From assembly GCF_014845115.1 (NCBI RefSeq), contig NZ_NKUI01000118.1, positions 1-34,606 on the forward strand: 34,606 bases of DNA, given 5' to 3'. Below the pieces are notes generated by a model. It had not been told where the DNA came from. It did not search any database and saw nothing but the letters and a program-made list of their open reading frames with translations. This DNA is from Methylorubrum zatmanii. Lineage in GTDB: Bacteria > Pseudomonadota > Alphaproteobacteria > Rhizobiales > Beijerinckiaceae. The translations under genes were made by a program, and so were the position numbers. Shown here piece after piece: positions 1 through 6,396 of this stretch (position 1 is its first letter; each line of letters opens with the position of its first letter).

Positions 1-1015
1 TAAAGTGAATACCACGCCCCGCTTCGTCTGGGGGCCACCTCCGGGCCGGTTTGGGGGCGGCCCCCTCCTGCCCCGGCCCCTCGGCGGCCTCGGCCAGGCC
101 CCCCGCCATCGGCGGGGCCTCGCCGGCGGCGACGCTGGCGAAGTTCGGCAGAATCGGTTTGCGGGTGCGCGCCCGGTAGGAGCAGCGCATGGCGATCTCG
201 ACGGTGGCCGTCAGCGCGTCCGGCAGGTCGCGGAACAGCTCGGCCATCTCGGCCCGGGTCGTGAAGGCATGGCGCGGGGTCAGGCGACGCCGCCGCTCGT
301 CGGAGACGAGACGGCCTTCGGCGATGGCGAGCAGGGCGTCGTGAGCCTCGTAATCGCCGGGCTTGGCGAAATACGGCTCGTTGGTGGCGACGATGCCGAG
401 GCCATGGCTGTCGGCGAGCCGCAGCAATTCGCGCTCCACCGCGCGCTCGTCGGCGAGGCCGTGACGCTGGATCTCGACGTAGAGGCGCTCCTCGCCGAAG
501 GCGGATTTCAGGAACTCCAGCCGCTTGGCGGCCTGGTCGTGCCGCCCCGCGCGCAGGCTGGTGTCGAGCGGCCCCGTCAGGCCGCCGGTGAGCGCGATGA
601 CGCCGTCCACCGCGCCCTCCAACGCGGAGACCGCGACACGGGGCGGCTCGCCCAGCGCGCCGTCGAAATAGGCGCGGCTGCCGAGCCGCAGCAGGTTGCC
701 GTACCCGGTCTCGTCCTGAGCGAGCAGCACGATGTTGCCGCAGCCCGCCTGCGGCAGCCGCGCCATCGGATCGGGCGCCTCGAAGCAGATGGTGAGCTGG
801 ATCCCGGCGATGGGCTGGATGCCCGCCTTCGCGGCGTATTCGGAAAATTCCAGCGCCCCGAACAGGTTGTTGGTGTCGGTGAGCGCCAGCGCGGGCTGCC
901 GGTCGGCGGCCGCCGCCTTGACCAGGTCACCGGCCTTCACCCCGCCTTCGAGCAGCGAGTAGGACGAATGGACGTGGAGATGGACGAAGCCGACTTCTTT
1001 GAGTGTGCGCGCCAT
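1..1015 (-). CDS. dnaE: DNA polymerase III subunit alpha, N-terminal part (cut by window edge)
   Basis: Catalytic subunit of the replicative DNA polymerase III. Only the first 338 codons are inside the window; the gene continues past the left edge. The product opens with the PHP-domain signature FVHLHVHSSYSLLEG (residues 10-24), then ALTDTNN and GALEFSEYA, which are diagnostic of DnaE PHP domains. The HxH motif is intact, so metal binding there is possible. The ATG at 1015 has CAGGG five bases upstream. The last visible residues (about 305-338) are a Pro/Ala/Gly/Glu-rich stretch between the PHP domain and the polymerase core, ending in GRGIHF, where I cannot follow the family alignment; it may be a lineage-specific linker or a local frame problem. 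It is the last gene of a minus-strand run, behind a 34-codon ORF. Confidence 0.93.
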   Translation of the reverse strand, partial: MARTLKEVGFVHLHVHSSYSLLEGGVKAGDLVKAAAADRQPALALTDTNNLFGALEFSEYAAKAGIQPIAGIQLTICFEAPDPMARLPQAGCGNIVLLAQDETGYGNLLRLGSRAYFDGALGEPPRVAVSALEGAVDGVIALTGGLTGPLDTSLRAGRHDQAAKRLEFLKSAFGEERLYVEIQRHGLADERAVERELLRLADSHGLGIVATNEPYFAKPGDYEAHDALLAIAEGRLVSDERRRRLTPRHAFTTRAEMAELFRDLPDALTATVEIAMRCSYRARTRKPILPNFASVAAGEAPPMAGGLAEAAEGPGQEGAAPKPARRWPPDEAGRGIHF

Positions 1016-1181
1016 GGGGACCCTGCTCGGAGCCCGCTAAGATCGCCGCTCAATGCCTTGCGAGTCTGTCACCGACGCGCCGCACCGTGGGCGATATCCA
1101 CTGTTCCTCGATCCCGAAGCGCTTTGCACGGGCGGGGCAGGCGGAAAAGCCCTGTCCGACGCCATTTCCCTGTGAGCAACA

Positions 1182-1213
1182 CGTCCGGGCCCGGAACGAA
1201 GGGCGTTCGGACG
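1182..1213 (-). terminator. GC-rich hairpin after the 34-codon ORF
   Basis: CGTCCG (1182-1187) pairs with CGGACG (1208-1213), and within it GAACG and CGTTC form a second short helix. It lies eight bases beyond the stop codon of the small ORF at 1221. There is no T-tract, so it may be a 3' stabilising structure or a weak terminator. Confidence 0.35.
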
Positions 1214-1220
1214 CGAACCC

Positions 1221-1325
1221 TTAGTGAATCGGCGCCAAGGCTACCGCCCAGAGCGCAACCGCGCCGAAGAGAAGGCCGAAGGCCGTGAATTCGACGAGGC
1301 TGGTGAAGAAGACGCGCTTGAACAT
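1221..1325 (-). CDS. 34-residue single-pass membrane miniprotein (unrecognised)
   Basis: A short ORF between lolD and dnaE. The product begins MFKRVFFTSLVEF, continues with one hydrophobic segment (about residues 12-31, including AFGLLFGAVALWAVALA) and ends APIH before TAA. The basic start (K3, R4) followed by a hydrophobic helix suggests an inner-membrane peptide with its N-terminus inside. The Shine-Dalgarno stretch GGGAGCGGAAG precedes the ATG. I do not recognise the family and propose no function. Evidence that it is real: a good ribosome site, codon choice like the neighbouring genes, and hairpins flanking both ends (1182-1213 and 1332-1351). Evidence against: very short length, and any GC-rich spacer can produce such a frame by chance. 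Confidence 0.5.
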   Translation of the reverse strand: MFKRVFFTSLVEFTAFGLLFGAVALWAVALAPIH

Positions 1326-1331
1326 GACTTC

Positions 1332-1351
1332 CGCTCCCTGGTGATGGAGCG
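1332..1351 (-). promoter_or_regulatory. Hairpin that covers the ribosome site of the miniprotein
   Basis: On the minus strand CGCTCC (1351-1346) and GGAGCG (1337-1332) form a six-base-pair stem with an eight-base loop. The 3' arm is the GGAG of the ribosome binding site of the 34-codon ORF starting at 1325, so folding would mask that site if the transcript begins upstream. A weak promoter-like TTTACA (1380-1375) with AAAACT (1357-1352) at 17-base spacing lies just upstream; a start from it would fall inside the hairpin and remove it. Confidence 0.35.
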
Positions 1352-1528
1352 AGTTTTGTTCCTGCTTTGTTCTTTGTAAAGCCTCGCCACGGAGGCACCC
1401 GGCAGGATGGTGAACGGTGTGTTACCGGCGCCACGCCCCAGCCATCCTCACGCCCTTCCAGCCGCGATCCCCTTTCGCGTCCGGAGGTCGTGCGGCCTTC
1501 GCCGGATCGGTGCCGCGCTGCCCCGATC

Positions 1529-2239
1529 TCAGCTCAGCTGCTCGATCATCCCGTCGCGAATGGTCACGCGCCGGTCCATGCGGGCGGCGAGGTCCATGTT
1601 GTGGGTCGCGATCAGGGCGGCGAGGCCGGAGGCGCGCACCAGCTGCAGCAGGATGTTGAACACCCGGCCCGAGGTCTGCGGATCGAGATTGCCGGTGGGC
1701 TCGTCGGCGAGCAGCAGGCGCGGGCCGTTGGCGACCGCGCGGGCGATGGCGACCCGCTGCTGCTCGCCGCCCGAGAGTTCGGCCGGGCGGTGCGGCAGGC
1801 GATCCTTCAGGCCGAGGAAGCTGAGAAGCTCGGCGGCGCGAGTCTCCGCCTCCTTGCGGGCGAGCCCGCGGATGAGCTGGGGCAGCACCACGTTCTCCAG
1901 CGCCGAGAACTCGGGCAGCAGGTGATGGAACTGGTAGACGAAGCCCATCTCCTCGCGCCGCAGCCGGGTGCGCTCGGCATCCGACATCGCCGCCGTCGGC
2001 TGGCCGCCGATATAGACCTCGCCGCCATCCGGCCGCTCCAGCAGCCCGGCGACGTGGAGCAAGGTCGACTTGCCGGCGCCCGAGGGTGCCACCAGGGCGA
2101 CCAGCTCCCCGGGCCAGATGGCGAGATCGGTGCCGCGCAGGATCTCGAGGGCGCCCTCCCCCTGCGCGTATCGGCGCTGGACGCCCGAGAAGAACAGGGC
2201 CGGCACCGGCTGGGCGGCGCCGGCATTGGTTTGAGCCAT
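1529..2239 (-). CDS. lolD: Lipoprotein-releasing system ATP-binding protein LolD
   Basis: ATPase of the Lol ABC transporter, which extracts lipoproteins from the inner membrane for delivery to the outer membrane. The 236-residue product has the complete ABC set: Walker [10 protein letters not shown] (51-59), Q-loop in [11 protein letters not shown] (101-111), signature LSGGEQQR (155-162), Walker B RLLLADEP (174-181), and the switch histidine H213 in ATHN. The LolD-type sequence [14 protein letters not shown] supports this over other MacB-like ATPases. The length matches the family (about 230). The ATG at 2239 lies 14 bases after the lolC stop, so the two are surely cotranscribed. The first Walker A position is Ala instead of Gly, which I recall as tolerated in this family. 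Confidence 0.95.
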   Translation of the reverse strand: MAQTNAGAAQPVPALFFSGVQRRYAQGEGALEILRGTDLAIWPGELVALVAPSGAGKSTLLHVAGLLERPDGGEVYIGGQPTAAMSDAERTRLRREEMGFVYQFHHLLPEFSALENVVLPQLIRGLARKEAETRAAELLSFLGLKDRLPHRPAELSGGEQQRVAIARAVANGPRLLLADEPTGNLDPQTSGRVFNILLQLVRASGLAALIATHNMDLAARMDRRVTIRDGMIEQLS

Positions 2240-2253
2240 GTGGGAAAAGCCCG

Positions 2254-3576
2254 TCAGCCGTAGCGCAGGGCCTGCACCGGATCGAGCCGGGCGGCACGCC
2301 AGGAGGGATAGAGCGTCGCGACCAGCGACAGCAGGATCGAGGTGATCACGATGATGACCACCTCGCTCGTGTTCATCTCGGCGGGGATCTCGGCGAGGAA
2401 GCGCACGGTCGGATCCCAGGCACCGGGAAACAGCGTGCGCTGGATCGGCTTGATGTTCAGGGTGAACAGCACGCCGCCGATGAGGCCGATCGCCGTGCCG
2501 ACGAGACCGATCAGCGCCCCGTTGATGAGGAAGACCCGCATGATCGTGCCCGGGGTCGCGCCCATGGTGCGCAGGATCGCGATGTCCGACGACTTGTCGC
2601 GCACGAGCAGGATCAGGCCGGAGATGATGTTGAGGGTCGCCACGATCACGATGAGGTTGAGGATCAGGAACATCACGTTCCGCTCCACCTCCAGCGCGCC
2701 GAAGAAGGTGCGGTTGGTCTGGCGCCAATCGGTCAGCAGCACCGGCCGCTCGGCCGCCATCTCCAGGGGCTCGCGCATCTCGCCGACCGTGTCGGCATCG
2801 TCGAGATAGATCTCGATCACGCTGACATCGCCGTCGCGGTTGAAGAAGGCCTGGGATTCCGCCAGCGGCATGAAGGCCATGGTGCTGTCGAAATCCGTCA
2901 CGCCGATCTCGAAGATCGCCTTGACGGTGTAGGCCTTGGTGCGCGGCGCCGTGCCGAAGGGCGTGCTCGCTCCCTTCGGCGTCGAGAGCGTCACCTGATC
3001 GCCGGCCTGGAGCCCGAGGGAATCGGCGAGCCGCTTGCCGAGCGCCACGCCCTGGCCGTCATCGAAGCCTTCGAGCGTGCCGCTCTTGATCGCACTCGAC
3101 ACCGCCGGGATCTTGGGCAGGTCGGCGGCGCGCACGCCCCGCACCAGCACGCCGGAGCCGCCATAGGGCGAGGAGGCGAAGGCCTGCCCCTGCACCATCG
3201 GCACCACGGCGCGGACGCCCGCGACCTTCTCCAGCCGGTCGGAGAGATCGACGTAATCGGTGAACAGCTTGTCGATCGGCGCGGCGAAGACGTGGCCGTT
3301 GAGCCCGATGATCTTGGAGCGCAGCTCGGAGCGGAAGCCGTTCATCACCGAGAGCACGATGATCAGGGTGGCCACGCCCACGGCGATGCCGAGCACCGAG
3401 AACAGGGCCACCACCGAGACGCCGCCGCCCCGGCGGCGAGCCCGGAGATAGCGCCCGGCGATCAGCCATTCGAAGCCCGCGAAGGGCGGAGTCGAGGCGG
3501 CGGCGCGGGCATTCTTCACCCAGGCCAGGACGCCGGCCAGGCTGACGCCCCTTCCCTTGCCCAACGCGAGCGCCAT
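2254..3576 (-). CDS. lolC: Lipoprotein-releasing ABC transporter permease (LolC/LolE family)
   Basis: Membrane subunit of the Lol exporter, 440 residues with the LolC/E layout. It has one membrane helix near residues 54-78, a periplasmic domain of about 220 residues, then three helices at about 301-325, 346-375 and 404-424, followed by the conserved end [16 protein letters not shown]. The FtsX-like segment [18 protein letters not shown] (326-343) joins helices two and three. Only one permease gene adjoins lolD, so the transporter is probably a homodimer here, as proposed for LolF-type systems; a second copy elsewhere cannot be excluded. The ATG at 3576 is 12 bases after the proS stop and has AGGA five bases upstream. 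The first 30 residues are poorly conserved, so a later start is possible. Confidence 0.94.
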   Translation of the reverse strand: MALALGKGRGVSLAGVLAWVKNARAAASTPPFAGFEWLIAGRYLRARRRGGGVSVVALFSVLGIAVGVATLIIVLSVMNGFRSELRSKIIGLNGHVFAAPIDKLFTDYVDLSDRLEKVAGVRAVVPMVQGQAFASSPYGGSGVLVRGVRAADLPKIPAVSSAIKSGTLEGFDDGQGVALGKRLADSLGLQAGDQVTLSTPKGASTPFGTAPRTKAYTVKAIFEIGVTDFDSTMAFMPLAESQAFFNRDGDVSVIEIYLDDADTVGEMREPLEMAAERPVLLTDWRQTNRTFFGALEVERNVMFLILNLIVIVATLNIISGLILLVRDKSSDIAILRTMGATPGTIMRVFLINGALIGLVGTAIGLIGGVLFTLNIKPIQRTLFPGAWDPTVRFLAEIPAEMNTSEVVIIVITSILLSLVATLYPSWRAARLDPVQALRYG

Positions 3577-3588
3577 CGGATCCTGCCC

Positions 3589-4914
3589 CTAGACGCGCCG
3601 GATGCGGGCGGGCAGATCGACCGGATCGAGAGTCTCGCGCTCCCCGCTGGCCCGGCGCTTCAGCTCGACCTTGCCCTCGCCGAGCCCCTTCGGCCCGACG
3701 ATGACCTGCCAGGGCAGGCCGATCAGGTCGGCGGTGGCGAACTTGGCGCCCGGCCGCTCGTCGCGGTCGTCGTAGAGCACCGAGAGGCCGGCGGTCTCCA
3801 GCGCCGCCTGGATCTCGGCGCAGGCCGTGTCGCAGGCAGCATCGCCGACCTTGAGGTTGATGAGCGCCACGTCGAAGGGGGCGATGGCGTCGGGCCAGAT
3901 GATGCCGGCCTCGTCGTGGCTCGCCTCGATGGTTGCCGCCACCAGCCGGCTCGGGCCGATGCCGTAGGAACCCATATGGACCGGCCGCTCCTGGCCGTCG
4001 GGGCCGGTGACGGTCGCCTTCATCGGCTCGGAATACTTGGTGCCGAAATAGAAGATGTGGCCGACCTCGATGCCGCGGGCGGAGAGGCGCGAGGCCTCCG
4101 GCACCTCGGCGAAGACCGCCTCGTCGTGCATCTCGTCGGTGGCGGCGTAGTGCGAGGTCCAGGCATCGACCACGCCCTGCAGGCCCGCCACGTCGTCGAA
4201 ATCGACGGAGGGCGGCGGCACCGGCATGTCGAGATAGGTGCGGTCGCAGAACACCTCGCTCTCGCCCGTCTTGGCCAGGATGATGAATTCGTGGCTGAGA
4301 TCGCCGCCGATCGGCCCGGTATCGGCGCGCATCGGGATCGCCCTCAAGCCCAGCGTCTCGAAGGTGCGCAGATAGGAGACGAAGACCTTGTTGTAGGAGT
4401 GGCGCGCGCCGGCCTGATCGAGATCGAAGGAATACCCGTCCTTCATCAGGAACTCGCGCGAGCGCATGGTGCCGAAGCGCGGCCGCACCTCGTCGCGGAA
4501 CTTCCACGAGATCTGGTAGAGGTTCTTCGGCAGATCCTTGTAGGAGCGGGCGCTGGCGCGGAAGATCTCGGTGACGACTTCCTCGGCGGTCGGGCCATAC
4601 AGCAGCTCGCGCTCGTGGCGATCCTTCAACCGCAGCATCTCCTTGCCATAGGCCTCGTAGCGGCCCGACTCGCGCCAGAGATCGGCGGCCTGGATCGTCG
4701 GCATCAGGATCTCGACGGCACCTGCGCGATCCTGCTCGGCGCGGATGACGTCGCAGACCTTGTTGAGGACGCGCAGGCCCAGCGGCAGCCAGGCGTAGAT
4801 GCCGGCCGCCTCCTGACGGATCATACCGGCCCGCAGCATCAGGCGGTGCGAGACGATCTCGGCTTCCTTGGGCGTCTCGCGCAGGATCGGCAGGAAATAG
4901 CGGGAGAGACGCAT
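3589..4914 (-). CDS. proS: Proline--tRNA ligase, short alphaproteobacterial type
   Basis: Charges tRNA-Pro with proline in the cytoplasm. The 441-residue product begins [19 protein letters not shown] and has the class II motifs: motif 1 around [17 protein letters not shown] (37-53), motif 2 with the [20 protein letters not shown] block (140-159), and motif 3 [16 protein letters not shown]. It is far shorter than the roughly 570-residue enterobacterial enzyme. The editing (INS) domain normally lying between motifs 2 and 3 is reduced to a short loop, so misacylated Ala-tRNA-Pro would have to be cleared by a separate deacylase. An in-frame extension to 5226 is open but unlike the family; the ATG at 4914 fits the conserved N-terminus. 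First gene of the proS-lolC-lolD group. Confidence 0.96.
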   Translation of the reverse strand: MRLSRYFLPILRETPKEAEIVSHRLMLRAGMIRQEAAGIYAWLPLGLRVLNKVCDVIRAEQDRAGAVEILMPTIQAADLWRESGRYEAYGKEMLRLKDRHERELLYGPTAEEVVTEIFRASARSYKDLPKNLYQISWKFRDEVRPRFGTMRSREFLMKDGYSFDLDQAGARHSYNKVFVSYLRTFETLGLRAIPMRADTGPIGGDLSHEFIILAKTGESEVFCDRTYLDMPVPPPSVDFDDVAGLQGVVDAWTSHYAATDEMHDEAVFAEVPEASRLSARGIEVGHIFYFGTKYSEPMKATVTGPDGQERPVHMGSYGIGPSRLVAATIEASHDEAGIIWPDAIAPFDVALINLKVGDAACDTACAEIQAALETAGLSVLYDDRDERPGAKFATADLIGLPWQVIVGPKGLGEGKVELKRRASGERETLDPVDLPARIRRV

Positions 4915-5137
4915 CGATCGACCTTGGAAGACGGCTGGCGCGGCCTGCGGCGGGAGGCCTAAAGCTGGAAGGCACACAACACATTGCGCCTGCAAAACAC
5001 AAGCGCCGCGCGACAACAGGGCCGCCCCGCGATGGCGAAACCGAGCCGGCGAAGGGTTCAGACGGCACGGGCAGCGGGCGCGGAGGTCAGTTTGACGCAA
5101 GCCTTGCAAAAAAGCGCCGCGAATCGTCTCCACCCTG
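4915..5137. other. Upstream region of proS
   Basis: No convincing gene. The minus-strand proS leader lies here; I see no clear -35/-10 pair for it. A short perfect repeat, GCAAG-C-CTTGC (5098-5108 region), followed on the plus strand by an A-run, echoes the arms of the terminator at 5289-5321, but the loop is too short for a useful hairpin. Confidence 0.4.
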
Positions 5138-5166
5138 ATGACAAAGGGAAATGTTCTTCCTATAAG
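5138..5166 (+). promoter_or_regulatory. Sigma70-like promoter on the plus strand
   Basis: ATGACA (5138-5143, five of six matches to TTGACA) and TATAAG (5161-5166, five of six to TATAAT) are separated by exactly 17 bases. Among the intergenic stretches I read in this GC-rich window it is one of the best two-box matches. It points away from proS and into the small-RNA candidate; the start site would be near 5173. Confidence 0.65.
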
Positions 5167-5172
5167 CAGCGC

Positions 5173-5321
5173 CGTGATGGTCGCAGCCCACGAGGCAGCG
5201 CACGGTCCGGGTCTTGGGAGGAACAATCAGCCACCGCGCCGCAAGCAATGCGCGAGATAAATCAGGCTGAAAAATACTTCGGTTTTCCAAAGCAAGGCCT
5301 CGTGCCTTGCTTTTTGTTTTT
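5173..5321 (+). ncRNA. Candidate small RNA between DUF1467 and proS
   Basis: A plus-strand transcript of about 150 bases is predicted from a promoter at 5138-5166 and an intrinsic terminator at 5289-5321, while the surrounding genes (1-24388) are all on the minus strand. The body can fold: TCAGCC (5227-5232) pairs with GGCTGA (5265-5270), enclosing CGCGC (5235-5239) with GCGCG (5250-5254), and a weaker CCCA...TGGG pairing lies in the 5' half. GGGAGGA (5216-5222) is an unpaired Shine-Dalgarno-like stretch with no start codon at a suitable distance. I do not recognise a known family; it does not resemble tmRNA, RNase P, SRP RNA or the 6S fold. A 27-codon ORF at 5177-5260 is a rival reading. The limits are inferred. 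Confidence 0.6.
5289..5321 (+). terminator. Strong intrinsic terminator, plus strand
   Basis: AAAGCAAGGC (5289-5298) and GCCTTGCTTT (5304-5313) form a perfect ten-base-pair stem with the loop CTCGT, and the 3' arm runs into TTTTTGTTTTT (5311-5321). The T-tract exists only on the plus strand, so this ends a rightward transcript and does not serve the minus-strand DUF1467 gene. Confidence 0.85.
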
Positions 5322-5431
5322 GAGCCTCGTCTTCCCTCACGCGGCGGAGACGGCAGACGAGGCCCGGCACCCTGAGGGCGACGGCGCGCCCGGACCGACG
5401 GGCGAGTAGGCCCATCACAGCCTGGGCGGCG

Positions 5432-5770
5432 TCACAACCGGGCGAGTGGGAAGATCAGCAGGGCGGCGAAGAACGCGATCCCGGCCACCACCGTCGTCAC
5501 CAGCGCCTTCTCGCGCAGGCGCGGACTGGCCGGCGCCCCCGGATCCTGCCCCGGCACCAGCCGCTGCGGATCGGCCTCGGCGGCATTGCCGATGGGAAGG
5601 ATCGCGAACAGGAAGGTCCACCACAGGACGAAGTACAGCGCGAAGGCGCCGAACACCGTGAGGGCGAAGCCCTTCACCGCGACGAACACCATGATGACCA
5701 GCAGCACCGCCACCGTCAGGATGGTCAGCGGCGTCGATGCGACGACGGTGCGGAGGGGCGAGGAGGCCAT
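5432..5770 (-). CDS. DUF1467 family inner-membrane protein
   Basis: A 112-residue protein with three predicted membrane helices (about 15-34, 37-58 and 90-110). The middle part AFALYFVLWWTFLFAILP and the following LVPGQDPGAPASPRLREKAL are the hallmarks of DUF1467, a small alphaproteobacterial family of unknown function. The loop between helices two and three carries the PG-DPGAPA block. It starts at ATG 5770, 81 bases after the mce stop, and probably belongs to the same transcript. In the Rhizobiales, as I recall, the family is usually found beside mce and proS, as here, but this does not reveal its role. Confidence 0.85.
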   Translation of the reverse strand: MASSPLRTVVASTPLTILTVAVLLVIMVFVAVKGFALTVFGAFALYFVLWWTFLFAILPIGNAAEADPQRLVPGQDPGAPASPRLREKALVTTVVAGIAFFAALLIFPLARL

Positions 5771-5851
5771 CGTGTTCGACCGATTGGATGACGGGAAAAG
5801 GTCCCGGTGACGCTGTGTCGATCCGGGCGAGGCCGCGCCAGCGGGCGAGCC

Positions 5852-6256
5852 TCAGACCTGCTCCAGCTCCACCAGGGTCCCCAAAAAGTCCTTGGGGTGG
5901 AGGAAGATCACCGGCTTGCCATGGGCGCCGATCTTCGGCTCGCCGGTGCCGAGGACGCGGGCGCCGGCAGCCTTCATCTTGTCGCGGGCGGCGATGATGT
6001 CCTCGACCTCGTAGCAGACATGGTGGATGCCGCCGGCCGGGTTCTTGTCGACGAAGCCCTGGATCGTCGAATTCTCGCCGAGCGGCGACATCAGCTCGAC
6101 CTTGCTGTTGGGCAGTTCGACGAACACCACCGTCACGCCGTGTTCCGGCTGCGGCAGCGGCTCGGTGACCTTGGCACCGAGGGTGTCACGATAGATCGCG
6201 GTGGCCGCGTCGAGATCCTTCACCGCGATGGCGACGTGGTTGAGCCGTCCGATCAT
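5852..6256 (-). CDS. mce: Methylmalonyl-CoA epimerase
   Basis: Interconverts (2R)- and (2S)-methylmalonyl-CoA, feeding propionyl-CoA carbon into succinyl-CoA; in methylotrophs of this group it also serves the ethylmalonyl-CoA pathway. The 134-residue product is a vicinal-oxygen-chelate fold with two repeats: GRLNHVAIAVKDLDAA at the start and GGIHHVCYEVEDI at about 75-87. Probable metal ligands are H7, E54, one of H78/H79 and E130 by family comparison. SSPLGENSTI-like text appears here as SPLGENSTIQGFV (57-69), characteristic of Mce. The start at 6256 is fixed by GGGAGGA seven bases upstream; an earlier in-frame ATG at 6328 lies inside the long inverted repeat and is rejected. Confidence 0.94.
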   Translation of the reverse strand: MIGRLNHVAIAVKDLDAATAIYRDTLGAKVTEPLPQPEHGVTVVFVELPNSKVELMSPLGENSTIQGFVDKNPAGGIHHVCYEVEDIIAARDKMKAAGARVLGTGEPKIGAHGKPVIFLHPKDFLGTLVELEQV

Positions 6257-6304
6257 TTTTCTGTCCTCCCTGCCCGGTTCCGATCCCATCCTTGCAAGCG
6301 GCAG

Positions 6305-6360
6305 CGAAGCCATCCAGCGGCGCGACATCTGCGGAGGATGCAGCGCGCTGGACGGCTTCG
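6305..6360. repeat. Long inverted repeat between rnj and mce
   Basis: Arms 6305-6319 and 6346-6360 are complementary over 15 positions with one exception, which becomes a G-U pair in the minus-strand transcript. An inner CTGC/GCAG pairing caps the structure. It lies in the 140-base spacer after rnj and before the mce ribosome site. There is no T-tract, so a processing site, a 3' stabiliser of rnj mRNA or a dispersed palindromic element are more likely than a terminator. Confidence 0.65.
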
Positions 6361-6396
6361 GCTTCGCCTCGCGAGAACGGGGCGCCTACGACCCTA

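Noticed and set aside
2086..4962. Very long open frame on the plus strand opposite lolD, lolC and proS
   Set aside because: The product is rich in Arg, His, Asp and Gly, as expected from reading high-GC genes antisense, matches no family, and the opposite strand carries complete conserved proteins.
4915..5226. N-terminal extension of ProS by 104 residues
   Set aside because: Text before MRLSRYF is unlike any ProS and the conserved family start is at 4914.
5087..5290. Minus-strand 67-codon frame across the sRNA candidate
   Set aside because: No ribosome site, no recognisable domain, and it runs against the promoter and terminator seen on the plus strand.
5289..5321. Terminator for the minus-strand DUF1467 gene
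   Set aside because: On the minus strand the stem is followed by GGAAAACC and not by a T-tract, so orientation does not fit.
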